Source of the DNA: Cytophaga aurantiaca DSM 3654
GTDB taxonomy: Bacteria > Bacteroidota > Bacteroidia > Cytophagales > Cytophagaceae
Assembly: GCF_000379725.1 (NCBI RefSeq)
Contig: NZ_KB903638.1
Span: forward strand, 1 to 55,714
Length of the DNA: 55,714 nucleotides
Direction of reading: 5' to 3'
Shown: positions 1-8,692 of the stretch, in pieces
How positions within the stretch are numbered: the first letter of the stretch is position 1
How the letters are laid out: every line of letters starts with the position of its first letter
Position numbers and translations under genes: made by a program
The notes under the pieces: generated by a model
What the model was told of the DNA's origin: nothing
Database searches by the model: none
The model's input: only the letters and a program-made list of their open reading frames with translations

Positions 1-19
1 TGATGCCTGTTCAAATAAG

Positions 20-82
20 CCGGCAAAGGACTAAATCCACGGATAGGTCTAACCTAGTTGCGCCATAGTTCACCTTTGCCGG
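20..82. repeat. Nested inverted repeat, function unknown
   Basis: The 10-base arms CCGGCAAAGG (20-29) and CCTTTGCCGG (73-82) are perfectly complementary and enclose a smaller hairpin, TAGGT (44-48) and ACCTA (52-56). The element could fold as a branched RNA or be a remnant of a mobile element end. A second small hairpin, GACGGT (158-163) with ACCGTC (168-173) and a 4-base loop, lies nearby. I see no open reading frame that looks like a gene anywhere in 1-304. Confidence 0.5.
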
Positions 83-304
83 TGGTTATTTTAATTAATT
101 TATTTAGAATTCTTTAGAATAAAAATATACCCAAACAGAATCGTATCACTGCAGAAGGACGGTTGATACCGTCTTTCGCTTTGATAAATATGAATTCTTA
201 TTTCTTGGAATTTTACTACGGCGTAAATCTAAAGGTTGTGCCTTTTCGGCCAAGCATTTACTGCTGGTAGAATGACAGGTAATTACTTCAGTTTAGTATA
301 TTTT

Positions 305-418
305 TTATTTTAATTGGCCCCAGAAAGCTACATTCATTTCATTGCCTAAATAAATATCAGATGCAGGAGCATCTATATGTTGTTTGAATAATTTTAATGA
401 TAAATACCCATCTTTACT
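305..418 (-). pseudogene. Out-of-frame C-terminal extension of the neighbouring secreted protein gene
   Basis: Just past the in-frame stop of the next gene (stop at 414-416), the other reading frame of the minus strand stays open for 37 codons and reads like protein: it begins SKDGYLSLKLFKQH and ends NEMNVAFWGQLK before a TAA at 305-307. Removing one C from the ACC codon at about 420-422 would join the frames as ...FTLT-SKDGY... and give a 355-residue protein. This suggests a one-base insertion, either a real mutation or a sequence error. It is read directly from the sequence; no homologue was compared. Confidence 0.55.
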
Positions 419-1373
419 TGGTAAGTGTAAATATGTATGTATTCATTTCATCCAACAATAAACTGTTTTTGATATTGATTTTTACCAAAAAAGTATTTGA
501 TGATAATTTATTAATACTCAATAAATGATTGTATCCAATATTATCGATAAGAAGTAAATAATTGTTGTTTTGAATATCTTCATTACAAATAAAAGAAGAT
601 AAATTTTTTGCAGATGTACAAGCATTTAAAAAAGCTTTCAGAAATTCTTTTTCTTGTCCTGTTTTATAGTTTTTATTTGGCTTTTCTAAATTCGTTTGCG
701 ATTCAATTAATGCCTGACAATATTTGTCGGGCATTTTAAATTCATTCGAATCAACTTTTATATCTTGAAAATTATCCATTATAAATGTGTACATCCTACC
801 TATCTCCATTTTTATTGGTAGATGACCGGTTTTACAAATAAATTGAAAGAATGGGTCTCCTATTTTATAATTTGAATAATTCGTAGTGTCTACTTTTAAA
901 AATAAAGGACTATAGTAATAAATATCTCTTTGTAGAGGGTGTATTATCTCTACCTTTTTACATGCAATACCTCTAATCGAATATACTGTGGTATCTTCAA
1001 CTATTTTAAAATCTCTATTACTTAATTGACCTGATAATCCACATGTAGAATCATAACAATGAAATTGTTTTTTAAGAATATTAAAATAAGAATCATTATC
1101 AGATATTTTAAATTTAATCAAATTTCCAGAAATAAATAGTGTACTATAATCAGAGATGAGGTCTGTATTTTCTGAAATTTCATTCTTTAAACTATCTATT
1201 GATATATCCCATTTAGATGGAATGATTGCATCTAAATTTACGTCAGATGAGTAATTAATTAAACCTTCAAAATTATTTCTTTTTTGTGCTTTTAATGTAA
1301 ATGAATTAAATATGTAAAATACTACTAAAAATAAGATCAGCATATGCTGTTTTATTGGAATTGAAATTTTCAT
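414..1373 (-). CDS. Secreted GLPGLI-like protein of unknown function, probably frameshifted at its end
   Basis: The 319-residue product starts with a signal peptide (hydrophobic core LILFLVVFYIFNSF, probable cleavage after LKAQ at about residue 30). The mature part begins with NFEGLINYSS and later has a CKKVEI strand followed by YYYSPLFLKVD, an arrangement resembling the Bacteroidota GLPGLI / DUF4412-type secreted proteins, whose function is unknown. Similarity is by pattern only. The final residue K before the stop is probably an artefact of a one-base frameshift, because the next frame continues as plausible protein to 305. The gene is AT-rich and stands alone, with 78 bases separating it from the upstream receptor gene on the same strand. 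It may be an outer-membrane or periplasmic accessory protein. Confidence 0.6.
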   Translation of the reverse strand: MKISIPIKQHMLILFLVVFYIFNSFTLKAQKRNNFEGLINYSSDVNLDAIIPSKWDISIDSLKNEISENTDLISDYSTLFISGNLIKFKISDNDSYFNILKKQFHCYDSTCGLSGQLSNRDFKIVEDTTVYSIRGIACKKVEIIHPLQRDIYYYSPLFLKVDTTNYSNYKIGDPFFQFICKTGHLPIKMEIGRMYTFIMDNFQDIKVDSNEFKMPDKYCQALIESQTNLEKPNKNYKTGQEKEFLKAFLNACTSAKNLSSFICNEDIQNNNYLLLIDNIGYNHLLSINKLSSNTFLVKINIKNSLLLDEMNTYIFTLTK

Positions 1374-1451
1374 ATTATAAAATAATTTTATTTAATTAAA
1401 ATGATTTACAAGTTTAAACTAAAGAATTAAATCGAAACTAGTATCTAGCAA

Positions 1452-3863
1452 CTAAAACCTCACAATCGTTTTCAAATTAACAACACGTGCAGTAAGAGTG
1501 TTGGGGATTGCATAATTATTCCCGCTGTAATCCGGTACCCATAGATACGAGATGACATTTACATTGCCGAATAAATTCAGTACTTCCAGACTGATCCAAA
1601 GAGATTCTATTAAACTCTTCTTAACAATTTCTTTATCGTTGAAAGTAATTAATTTAGAAAATCCTATATCTACTCTTTCATATGCCGGCGCGGTTAGTGC
1701 AGAACGGTATTCAGGATTGCCCGGAGGACCGAATGGCAAACCCGAACCATACATCAAACTCAGATATACTTTTAACGTAGGATTGTTTGGTATGTGATCC
1801 TGAAAAAAGATTGCAGCTGTTACCCTTTGGTCTGTTGGTCTACGGATGTATCCTCTATCGTCGTTTGAAATATTTTCTTTCGTTGTAAGAATCCCCAGAT
1901 TAAACCAACTCTCTACTCCTTTCACAAACTCTCCATTCAATCGCATGTCCATACCTGCTGCATAGGCCGTACCGTCATTAATTCCATAATAACGAATACG
2001 TACATCATACAGATCATACGGAACAATACGATCAATGTATTTTACATAGGCTTCTGTGATCAATGTAAATGTTCGTCCCCAGCGGATAAATTTTTTATCA
2101 ATACCGGTAATGAAATGAAACGAACGTTGCGCTTTTATATCTTTATTGATAGTACCATCTAAAGCCCGCATTTCGCGGAAGAAAGCCGGTTGCTGATACA
2201 GACCCGTTCCGATGCGTAACTTAACAGATTTATTCTTTCTTGGCTGATAAGTATATTGGACTCTTGGAGAAAAAAGTACCTGCTGATTTAGCGACCAGTA
2301 ATTCAGCCGAAGTCCGGTAACAAAGGTATGTGTAGAGTCTATTGTGTGTATGTGCTGTAGATAGCCTTGTATTCTTGAGGAGGCCAATGTTGTATTTTGA
2401 TATACTGAACGTGTAAGATTAACATATGCGGCAGAATCTGTAAAATTATATTCTTCGTAATGATCTTTAATGTATTCTCTGGTAAACGATGCTCCGAATT
2501 CAAATGCGTTATTTTTATTGAGATGATAAGTGTTGCTTTCACTCAAAATAAAAGAACCAGCTTTGAATAAATTTCTACCGTGATCAAAATAAGAACCGAT
2601 GCCTTTTGTTACAGCATTCTGATTATAGGTTGGCGATGTTGGGTCCGCATCCACTTCACTGATTCTATAACCAGCCTCTATATCGTAATATTCACGTTCG
2701 TTAGCTAAGTACCCATTCAACCCAAACGTTGATTTAAATCGATTGGAAAACTTATGAGAGTAACGAATCCCTCCTTGTGTTGTTTGGTATGTTAAGATAT
2801 CTCTTCCATCAAAGGCAACATCGAACTGTATCAACTGATCAAGTGTTCCGAAGGTGGTTTGTCTGGTTGTTGGAATAACCTGATATTTATTTTTAGAAAC
2901 AATAAAGAGCACATCAACTTTTGATATCCCCGGAGTTGATTTATATCTGGATGCTTTTGTTACATCAAACGTTACTAACGTCTGCCAATCCCAGAACAGA
3001 GGTTTGTACTCTCCTTTTGTATCCAGCGTGTTTAAAAGATACGAAGCAGATTTCAATCTTGCTCCTGATACAAATGAAATTCTTTTATTCTGATTTATAC
3101 CTTCAATGTGTGCCGCTCCGCCCAGTAGACTGGCCGTTATGGATCCGGCGTAACGATTCGGTGTTTTATAATCCGCATTTAATACAGAAGATAATTTGTC
3201 GCCGTATTTTGCTTCCCATCCTCCGGAACTGAAACTTACGCGTTTGATAAGATCCGGATTTACGGTACTCAATCCCTGTTGTTGTCCGGCTTTGGCAAGC
3301 TGCGGCGTGTAGATCTGTATGTCGTTTATGTAGATCAGGTTTTCATCGTAGTTACCGCCACGTACAGTATATTGTGTAGACAATTCATTGTTGCTTGATA
3401 CACCCAATGCCATGGAAGGCAATACCTTTGAAAAATCTCCAAATGCTGAAGGCACATATTTCGCAGATATGGTATTTATTTCAACAGCATTGTATACGAT
3501 GTTATCCTGTATCGCATAATCTTTAATTTCTATTGTCCTGGAATGTATAGAGTCTTCTTCTGCACGTATGTTCAATACACGTGTTTCATCAGCTTTGGCA
3601 TATACAAGTGTTGGTGTTTTACTTAAGCCAATGCTTCTTACAGAGATTGTAATTTGTTTACAGCAAGGGATCGTAGCGGTGTAATATCCTTTATCATTTG
3701 TAGAGGCTATTATGCTTGAATCATTTAATACAATGTATGCACCGGAAATGGTATCATTTTCCGGCGTGATTACATATCCTTTTAATGTAGCTTGTTGTGA
3801 ATAGGATAACCCTGTCAGAAATAGTAAAAAAAATAACGTATATAAGAATTTGGAAATATACAT
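1452..3863 (-). CDS. TonB-dependent receptor with CarboxypepD-reg-like N-terminal domain
   Basis: The 803-residue outer-membrane protein has a signal peptide ending near residue 22 (LSYSQ). A carboxypeptidase-regulatory-like beta domain follows (about 25-100, starting ATLKGYVITPENDTISGAY). Next comes a plug domain (about 125-235, with QYTVRGGNYDENLIYINDI) and a large beta-barrel ending in a terminal aromatic residue, F. This layout is typical of Bacteroidota TonB-dependent transporters. The substrate cannot be read from the sequence. No SusD-like gene is adjacent, so it is not an obvious polysaccharide-utilisation pair; an iron or other small-ligand role is equally possible. It lies downstream of rpe on the same strand with a 26-base gap, so it may share that transcript. 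Confidence 0.9.
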   Translation of the reverse strand: MYISKFLYTLFFLLFLTGLSYSQQATLKGYVITPENDTISGAYIVLNDSSIIASTNDKGYYTATIPCCKQITISVRSIGLSKTPTLVYAKADETRVLNIRAEEDSIHSRTIEIKDYAIQDNIVYNAVEINTISAKYVPSAFGDFSKVLPSMALGVSSNNELSTQYTVRGGNYDENLIYINDIQIYTPQLAKAGQQQGLSTVNPDLIKRVSFSSGGWEAKYGDKLSSVLNADYKTPNRYAGSITASLLGGAAHIEGINQNKRISFVSGARLKSASYLLNTLDTKGEYKPLFWDWQTLVTFDVTKASRYKSTPGISKVDVLFIVSKNKYQVIPTTRQTTFGTLDQLIQFDVAFDGRDILTYQTTQGGIRYSHKFSNRFKSTFGLNGYLANEREYYDIEAGYRISEVDADPTSPTYNQNAVTKGIGSYFDHGRNLFKAGSFILSESNTYHLNKNNAFEFGASFTREYIKDHYEEYNFTDSAAYVNLTRSVYQNTTLASSRIQGYLQHIHTIDSTHTFVTGLRLNYWSLNQQVLFSPRVQYTYQPRKNKSVKLRIGTGLYQQPAFFREMRALDGTINKDIKAQRSFHFITGIDKKFIRWGRTFTLITEAYVKYIDRIVPYDLYDVRIRYYGINDGTAYAAGMDMRLNGEFVKGVESWFNLGILTTKENISNDDRGYIRRPTDQRVTAAIFFQDHIPNNPTLKVYLSLMYGSGLPFGPPGNPEYRSALTAPAYERVDIGFSKLITFNDKEIVKKSLIESLWISLEVLNLFGNVNVISYLWVPDYSGNNYAIPNTLTARVVNLKTIVRF

Positions 3864-3889
3864 TCTGACAGGGTTAACGAATGAATCGT

Positions 3890-4543
3890 TTATATTTTTT
3901 TGAGTTGCTCTATAGTAGCAATCGGATCTTTTGCTGAAAATACATAATTGCCTGCTACCAATGCATCCGCACCAGCTGCTACAAGCTTAGGCCCAGTTAC
4001 ATCATTTACCCCGCCATCAATCTCGATCAATACATTTGCATTATTCTCCTGAATCAATTGTTTCAGGTCGCGCACTTTTTGATACGTATGCTCAATGAAC
4101 TTCTGTCCGCCGAAACCTGGATTTACAGACATCATACATACCAGATCAATGTCTTTAATGATGTCTTTCAACAAATGTATAGGAGTATGCGGATTGATTG
4201 CAATACCAGCTTTGCAGCCAACATCTTTTATCTGATATATTGTTCTATGCAAATGTGTACATGCTTCGTAATGAACAGAAATATTTGCTGCTCCTGCATC
4301 TTTAAACGATTCAATATATTTTTCAGGATTTACAATCATCAAGTGTACATCCAGCGGTTTAGTTGCATGCTTGTTTATTGCCTGCATTACCGGAAAACCA
4401 AACGAGATATTTGGAACAAATACGCCATCCATGATATCAATGTGAAACCAATCCGCTTTACTGGAGTTGATCATTTTTACATCGCGCTCCAGATTCGCGA
4501 AGTCTGCGGATAATACACTAGGTGCTATAATTACGTTTGCCAT
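3890..4543 (-). CDS. rpe: Ribulose-phosphate 3-epimerase
   Basis: The enzyme interconverts ribulose 5-phosphate and xylulose 5-phosphate in the pentose phosphate pathway, in the cytoplasm. The 217-residue protein has the family's metal-binding and catalytic signatures: IIAPSVLSADFANL at the start, HIDIMDGVFVPN, HLMIVNPEKYI, MMSVNPGFGGQKF and IEIDGGVN. I chose the ATG at 4541-4543 because conserved family sequence begins right after it (MANVIIAPSVL) and the longer frame from 4585 would overlap the protease gene. With this start the gap to the protease stop is 26 bases. The TIM-barrel fold is inferred from the family. It is the last housekeeping gene of the mnmA run. Confidence 0.95.
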   Translation of the reverse strand: MANVIIAPSVLSADFANLERDVKMINSSKADWFHIDIMDGVFVPNISFGFPVMQAINKHATKPLDVHLMIVNPEKYIESFKDAGAANISVHYEACTHLHRTIYQIKDVGCKAGIAINPHTPIHLLKDIIKDIDLVCMMSVNPGFGGQKFIEHTYQKVRDLKQLIQENNANVLIEIDGGVNDVTGPKLVAAGADALVAGNYVFSAKDPIATIEQLKKI

Positions 4544-4569
4544 AGGTGCAAATATATGAAATGTTGACG

Positions 4570-6168
4570 CTAAATTTTGATCCACTTTAAGGTTTCTCGT
4601 GCATTTATAGATTCTATCGAAATAAAATAAATACCCTGAGAATAAGAACGAACAAACGCACTTAATTCAATCATATTATTAAAAGCGATAAGAGATTGAT
4701 TTAATACTAGTTTACCTTGATTATCAAATATTTCTATGGTGTATAAAACATCTGTTTCAGGAACTTTAAGAATGAGTTGTCCGGACTGATATGGATTCGG
4801 TGCGATCAATATTTTTGAATTCTGTGAATAAACAGAAGTGTAAGCAACCGTATTCGGAAAATAAGGTACGCCATGTCCTTTTTGATTAGTAGGATGTGTA
4901 AAGTTATCACAGGATTGAAGCAACAGACTTTTTAAGACGTCATTGGATAAGTTTGGATACTGTTGTTTCAAACCTGCAAGTATACCTGCAATCATAGGTG
5001 TAGCTAAGGATGTTCCGCCTGTGCTGAAAATACTTCCGTCGGGTTTAATACAATAAATATTAGACCCCAACGCACACAGATCCGGTTTGATTCTTCCATC
5101 TGCACTTGGGCCAAAGGAACTGAAACCTGATTTGCTGTTGTTCGCTTCAACGGAACCAACGGCCAATACATTTCTTGCATCTGCTGGTGTACCAATGTAT
5201 TTCCATGCGTTTGTGCCTTCATTACCCGCACTGCATACAACGATCATTCCCTTCGCATACGCCATATCAGCAGCTCTTGCTATAATGCTGGTATTGCCAT
5301 TCATATCAGCGTATGTGTAGCTATCCGAAGCACTGTCGTATGTAGTATAGCTCAATGAAACAGATATAATGTCTACTCCACAACTATCTGCAATTTCAGC
5401 GGCCCGAAGCCAGTTGTATTCTTCAAGTTTAGATTCCGTTGCCCCAACTTCTGTTCGTAATAACACATAATCTGCATCCGGAACGATTCCTTTATAATTA
5501 TTTGTATCGGCTCCAAGAACGGACAACATAAATGTTCCGTGACTGTCGTCGTTAAAGACATTTGATTCGTTTTCTGCAACATCAAAATAATATACAATCT
5601 GATTGTTATTCCATAAATGTCGGAATGCAGTTAGTGTATCCACACCTGGAAATCCTGCGTCGGTTATGGCAATCATAATTCCCTCGCCCTTCAATCCTTT
5701 TTCATGCATTTGAGTGATGCCCATAAAATCGGAATAGTTCGTTGCATAATTGGTATGCTGTAACGTTCCGGTGATGCTCTGTGTATTTGGTGCTCCGGAG
5801 GTTCTATACATTTCCGAACTGTTTTTTACAAATGGTAATGCAGAAACCGTTGTGTAAACAGCCGGAATAGCTTTAATGCAAACGGCGTTCAGCCACTTTG
5901 AAGTGTAGATAATTTCTGCACCTGCATTTGTTAAGAGATCAATATAATTTTGTGAGACCGGTAGATCTGTTGAATCCAATTCAATATTTTCCGCTATTCT
6001 TTTATCAATCGAACGTACAGAGAGAAAATCGGAAGGATTATCAAGTGTGCCTTGTGTACCTTGTTTATCTGCTAAGTATAAAATGTATGAATTGGTTTGA
6101 GCAAACAAAAGTGTTGCAGCAAAAAAATAAAAAAAGAGTATGCATACTATACGACTACGGAGTACCAT
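4570..6168 (-). CDS. Secreted subtilisin-like serine protease (S8) with type IX sorting domain
   Basis: The 532-residue protein begins with a signal peptide (hydrophobic core CILFFYFFAATLLFA). A propeptide-like stretch follows, then an S8 catalytic domain with Asp170 (AITDAGFPG), His210 (DDSHGTF), oxyanion Asn316 (SAGNEG) and Ser387 (GGTSLATPM), so the full catalytic set is present. From about residue 452 a C-terminal domain starting IAPNPYQSG matches the type A sorting domain used by the type IX secretion system. The enzyme is therefore predicted to cross the outer membrane and be processed by PorU, whose gene is also in this window. Its start overlaps the end of the upstream lipoprotein gene by 14 bases, implying co-translation. 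The substrate is unknown. Confidence 0.93.
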   Translation of the reverse strand: MVLRSRIVCILFFYFFAATLLFAQTNSYILYLADKQGTQGTLDNPSDFLSVRSIDKRIAENIELDSTDLPVSQNYIDLLTNAGAEIIYTSKWLNAVCIKAIPAVYTTVSALPFVKNSSEMYRTSGAPNTQSITGTLQHTNYATNYSDFMGITQMHEKGLKGEGIMIAITDAGFPGVDTLTAFRHLWNNNQIVYYFDVAENESNVFNDDSHGTFMLSVLGADTNNYKGIVPDADYVLLRTEVGATESKLEEYNWLRAAEIADSCGVDIISVSLSYTTYDSASDSYTYADMNGNTSIIARAADMAYAKGMIVVCSAGNEGTNAWKYIGTPADARNVLAVGSVEANNSKSGFSSFGPSADGRIKPDLCALGSNIYCIKPDGSIFSTGGTSLATPMIAGILAGLKQQYPNLSNDVLKSLLLQSCDNFTHPTNQKGHGVPYFPNTVAYTSVYSQNSKILIAPNPYQSGQLILKVPETDVLYTIEIFDNQGKLVLNQSLIAFNNMIELSAFVRSYSQGIYFISIESINARETLKWIKI

Positions 6169-6838
6169 ATTCTATTAAGGATTCTTCAATGATGCTTCCA
6201 AATTCAATTTTACCGAGACCAATATTACCAGGATCCGTATTAAAATTTAATTGTTCGTAATTCTTATAAATCAAGCCAACATTCTTCGCATAGATTCTAT
6301 TTCGATAATCTTTGTAAACCAGATTCAGGCTATGCTCTTCAATAATGTCAACTGTTTGCGGAAAATAAAATGTATTAACTCCATACGGTTTCCCAAAATT
6401 ACTTACCGAATAGTCGTCGCGCAACGCCATGTTTTTTGAATTCGCATTCCATGTTTCTCCATTCGATAAAGGAAAAACCAAACGAATAAATTCAACATTC
6501 GATTCTTTTAAAGTAATTTGATTGTGATCCGTTGTAAATGACCAGACCGAATCAGGCTGCAGAGGCCAGTCAACTGCATCGTTGGTTTTATAAAACCTAT
6601 AGAGTTCGTATATGGTTGTATTTTGAAATTCGAATGAATTATAAATAAGATCCTTTCGCTGATAGATTGTATCTGTTGTATCGGCATTGTATTTTATTTC
6701 ATGCACATTGTAAATCCAGTATCTACCAGAATCTGTAGGAAAGTAGTCTTTTCCTGTCAGCTCAGGTACTGAATCATTTTTGTGATTACATGAGAAACAT
6801 AGTATAATCAATACTAAAAAAAATAACTGTTTTTTCAT
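6155..6838 (-). CDS. Lipoprotein of unknown function (YWIY / YAKNVG type)
   Basis: The 227-residue protein has a lipoprotein signal with lipobox LCFSC and acylated Cys17. Near the N-terminus it has DSGRYWIYNVHEI, and near the C-terminus YRNRIYAKNVGLIY. The same two motifs, in the same order and at similar spacing, occur in the lipoprotein at 27854-28504, so the two are probably paralogues. No enzymatic motif is visible. The start codon overlaps the mnmA stop (ATGA), and the 3' end overlaps the protease gene by 14 bases, so it sits in the middle of a tightly packed operon. A role as a surface or periplasmic partner of the protease is possible but is only a guess from position. Confidence 0.75.
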   Translation of the reverse strand: MKKQLFFLVLIILCFSCNHKNDSVPELTGKDYFPTDSGRYWIYNVHEIKYNADTTDTIYQRKDLIYNSFEFQNTTIYELYRFYKTNDAVDWPLQPDSVWSFTTDHNQITLKESNVEFIRLVFPLSNGETWNANSKNMALRDDYSVSNFGKPYGVNTFYFPQTVDIIEEHSLNLVYKDYRNRIYAKNVGLIYKNYEQLNFNTDPGNIGLGKIEFGSIIEESLIEYGTP

Positions 6839-7950
6839 CCGTTTTGTTTAAAACTTGATTTGATCCAACCTCCGCCAATTACATCTTCTCCTTCATAGAA
6901 AACTGCAGCTTGTCCCGGCGCGATTGCTTTTACAGGCTCATGGAACAGCACACGAATTTCATCGCCAACCTGTTCTATAGAAGACGAAGTTCCATCGTCG
7001 TTGTAGCGAACTTTCGTGATTGCTTCTTTAACGCCGCCTTTAATATTTTCGTATTTGGATAAGGTAAGTTGATCTACCCACATTCCATCACGATTCAAGC
7101 CTTCTTCTCTACCTAATATTACTCTGTTTGTATCTTTTTGTATTTCAGTTACAAATACTGGATATCCCAATGTAATACCTAAGCCTTTACGTTGTCCGAT
7201 TGTATAGAACGGATATCCTTCGTGCTTACCAACAACAGAGCCATCTTCCAATACAAATTCTCCTCCTCTTACTTCTTCTTCCAAGCCAGGATTTCTGCGC
7301 TTAAGGAATCCACGGTAATCGTTATCGGGCACAAAGCAGATCTCATAGGATTCACTTTTATTTACCAGATCCATAAAACCTCTCTCAGCAGCCATGGCTT
7401 TAATATCGGTTTTATGAAGATGCCCTAGCGGGAACATCGTTCTGCTTAAGCTTTCCTGAGAGATGCCCCATAAAGCGTATGATTGGTCTTTGTTTTCATC
7501 GAGGCCTTTAGAGATCACGAAACGTTTATTCTCTTCACGAACTTTTGCATAATGTCCGGTTGCAATAAAATCACAATCCATTTTATCTGCTCTGCGCAAT
7601 AACGAATCCCATTTGATATGGGTATTGCATAATACACACGGATTTGGTGTACGTCCGTCTAAATATTCTTTATTAAAATGGTTGATCACATAATCACCAA
7701 ACTCTTCACGTATGTCAACAATGTAGTGGGGAAAGCCCAGATTAACTGCAATATTACGGGCATCGTTAATAGAGTCCAAACTGCAACAGCCCGTCTCTTT
7801 TTTGCTACCGCCCAAGTTTGCATAGTCCCACGTTTTCATGGTCATACCAATCACTTCATAGCCCTGTTCGTGCAACATTACTGCTGCAACGGAACTGTCT
7901 ATTCCACCACTCATGGCAACCAATACTCTACCTTTTTTACTCATTTTCAA
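6835..7950 (-). CDS. mnmA: tRNA-specific 2-thiouridylase MnmA
   Basis: This cytoplasmic enzyme adds sulfur at the 2-position of the wobble uridine of Lys, Glu and Gln tRNAs, using ATP and a persulfide relay. The 371-residue protein shows the ATP PP-loop SGGIDSS (14-20), the catalytic cysteine in NPCVLC (Cys105) and the second cysteine in YEICFVPD (Cys205), in normal family spacing and length. The start could also be Met3; the first ATG is kept. It is the first gene of the minus-strand run mnmA - lipoprotein - subtilase - rpe. A near-perfect 40-bp palindrome lies in its upstream region, shared with the divergent gene at 8070. Confidence 0.96.
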   Translation of the reverse strand: MKMSKKGRVLVAMSGGIDSSVAAVMLHEQGYEVIGMTMKTWDYANLGGSKKETGCCSLDSINDARNIAVNLGFPHYIVDIREEFGDYVINHFNKEYLDGRTPNPCVLCNTHIKWDSLLRRADKMDCDFIATGHYAKVREENKRFVISKGLDENKDQSYALWGISQESLSRTMFPLGHLHKTDIKAMAAERGFMDLVNKSESYEICFVPDNDYRGFLKRRNPGLEEEVRGGEFVLEDGSVVGKHEGYPFYTIGQRKGLGITLGYPVFVTEIQKDTNRVILGREEGLNRDGMWVDQLTLSKYENIKGGVKEAITKVRYNDDGTSSSIEQVGDEIRVLFHEPVKAIAPGQAAVFYEGEDVIGGGWIKSSFKQNG

Positions 7951-7963
7951 TGAATTCGTTATT

Positions 7964-8003
7964 AAGAAACTAAGTAACCATTTAAATGCTTACTTAGTTT
8001 CTT
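7964..8003. promoter_or_regulatory. 40-bp near-perfect palindrome between divergent genes
   Basis: The arms begin AAGAAACTAAGTAA and end TTACTTAGTTTCTT. The centre is CATTTAAATG, and only one pair (C opposite C) breaks the symmetry. It sits between mnmA (minus) and the TrpF-like gene (plus). Neither neighbour ends here, so it is unlikely to be an ordinary terminator. It could be an operator, or it could fold in the leader of one of the two transcripts. Confidence 0.5.
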
Positions 8004-8069
8004 TTATAATTGACAAATTTATGAATAAATTATCCCATATTTAGATTTAATTACAAGAAGAAAACAAGA

Positions 8070-8687
8070 ATGGGATTAACGATTCCGGTAATACTAAACT
8101 CGGTAAATAACCTCTCTGATGCACGTTATGCAGCTGGTATGGGGGTAGATTTAATGGGTTTTGAAGTTGAAGAAGGTGCAGAGAGATATGTTACTCCAGA
8201 CTTATTTAAGGCAATTACTGCTTGGTTATCAGGTGTTCAAACAGTTGCCTCCACCTCCGTTCTGAATCCTGAAAGAATATCTTTCATAAACGAACATTAC
8301 CAACCCGATTTTATTCAATTTGAATCTGTTGAAGGCATTTCTCAAAGTGATCTGTCTGAGATTACCTGTATTCAAAAAATTGCTATATCATCGGGCAATG
8401 AACTGGCCGTTTTGAAAGATATAAAACAACAGATGTATGATGAAGCAAACTTTGTTTTGCTTGAGTTATCTGAGTGGGCAGACTGGAAAAATCACAAAGA
8501 AATTATATCAGAAGTTAATACACATCACACCATTTTATGGGCACTACCAATTGAAAAAGAAGACGTAGCATTGATACAGTCTTTGGAATTAAAAGGCATT
8601 GCTTTAAAAGGTGGTGATGAACAACGTCCGGGTTGGAAAGATCTTGACGAATTAATTGATATATTAGAAGCATTAGAAGAAAATTAA
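8070..8687 (+). CDS. TrpF-like barrel protein lacking the isomerase catalytic residues
   Basis: The 205-residue protein resembles phosphoribosylanthranilate isomerase (TrpF). NLSDARYAAGMGVDLMGFEV (14-33) matches the family's first helix and strand, and GIALKGGDEQRPGWKDLDEL near the C-terminus matches the last strand and helix. However, the N-terminal KxCG motif carrying the catalytic Cys reads ILNS (the Cys position is Asn10), and the LLD strand that carries the catalytic Asp reads LLE. The usual phosphate-binding GGxG is not visible either. It is therefore unlikely to be the tryptophan-pathway enzyme, and no trp genes are nearby. It ends 5 bases before the sugar-kinase gene, so the two are probably co-translated. 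Function unknown. Confidence 0.7.
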   Translation: MGLTIPVILNSVNNLSDARYAAGMGVDLMGFEVEEGAERYVTPDLFKAITAWLSGVQTVASTSVLNPERISFINEHYQPDFIQFESVEGISQSDLSEITCIQKIAISSGNELAVLKDIKQQMYDEANFVLLELSEWADWKNHKEIISEVNTHHTILWALPIEKEDVALIQSLELKGIALKGGDEQRPGWKDLDELIDILEALEEN

Positions 8688-8692
8688 TCCCT

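Noticed and set aside
44-82. Possible tRNA-like cloverleaf at the left edge
   Set aside because: The stems do not give an acceptor arm or T-loop of tRNA size, and no CCA-type end is present.
4058-4513. Plus-strand frame of 151 residues opposite rpe
   Set aside because: It lies wholly within rpe, has no ribosome-binding context and reads as Cys/Tyr-rich noise.
8070-8687. Calling the gene trpF
   Set aside because: Both catalytic positions are replaced, and there are no tryptophan-pathway neighbours.
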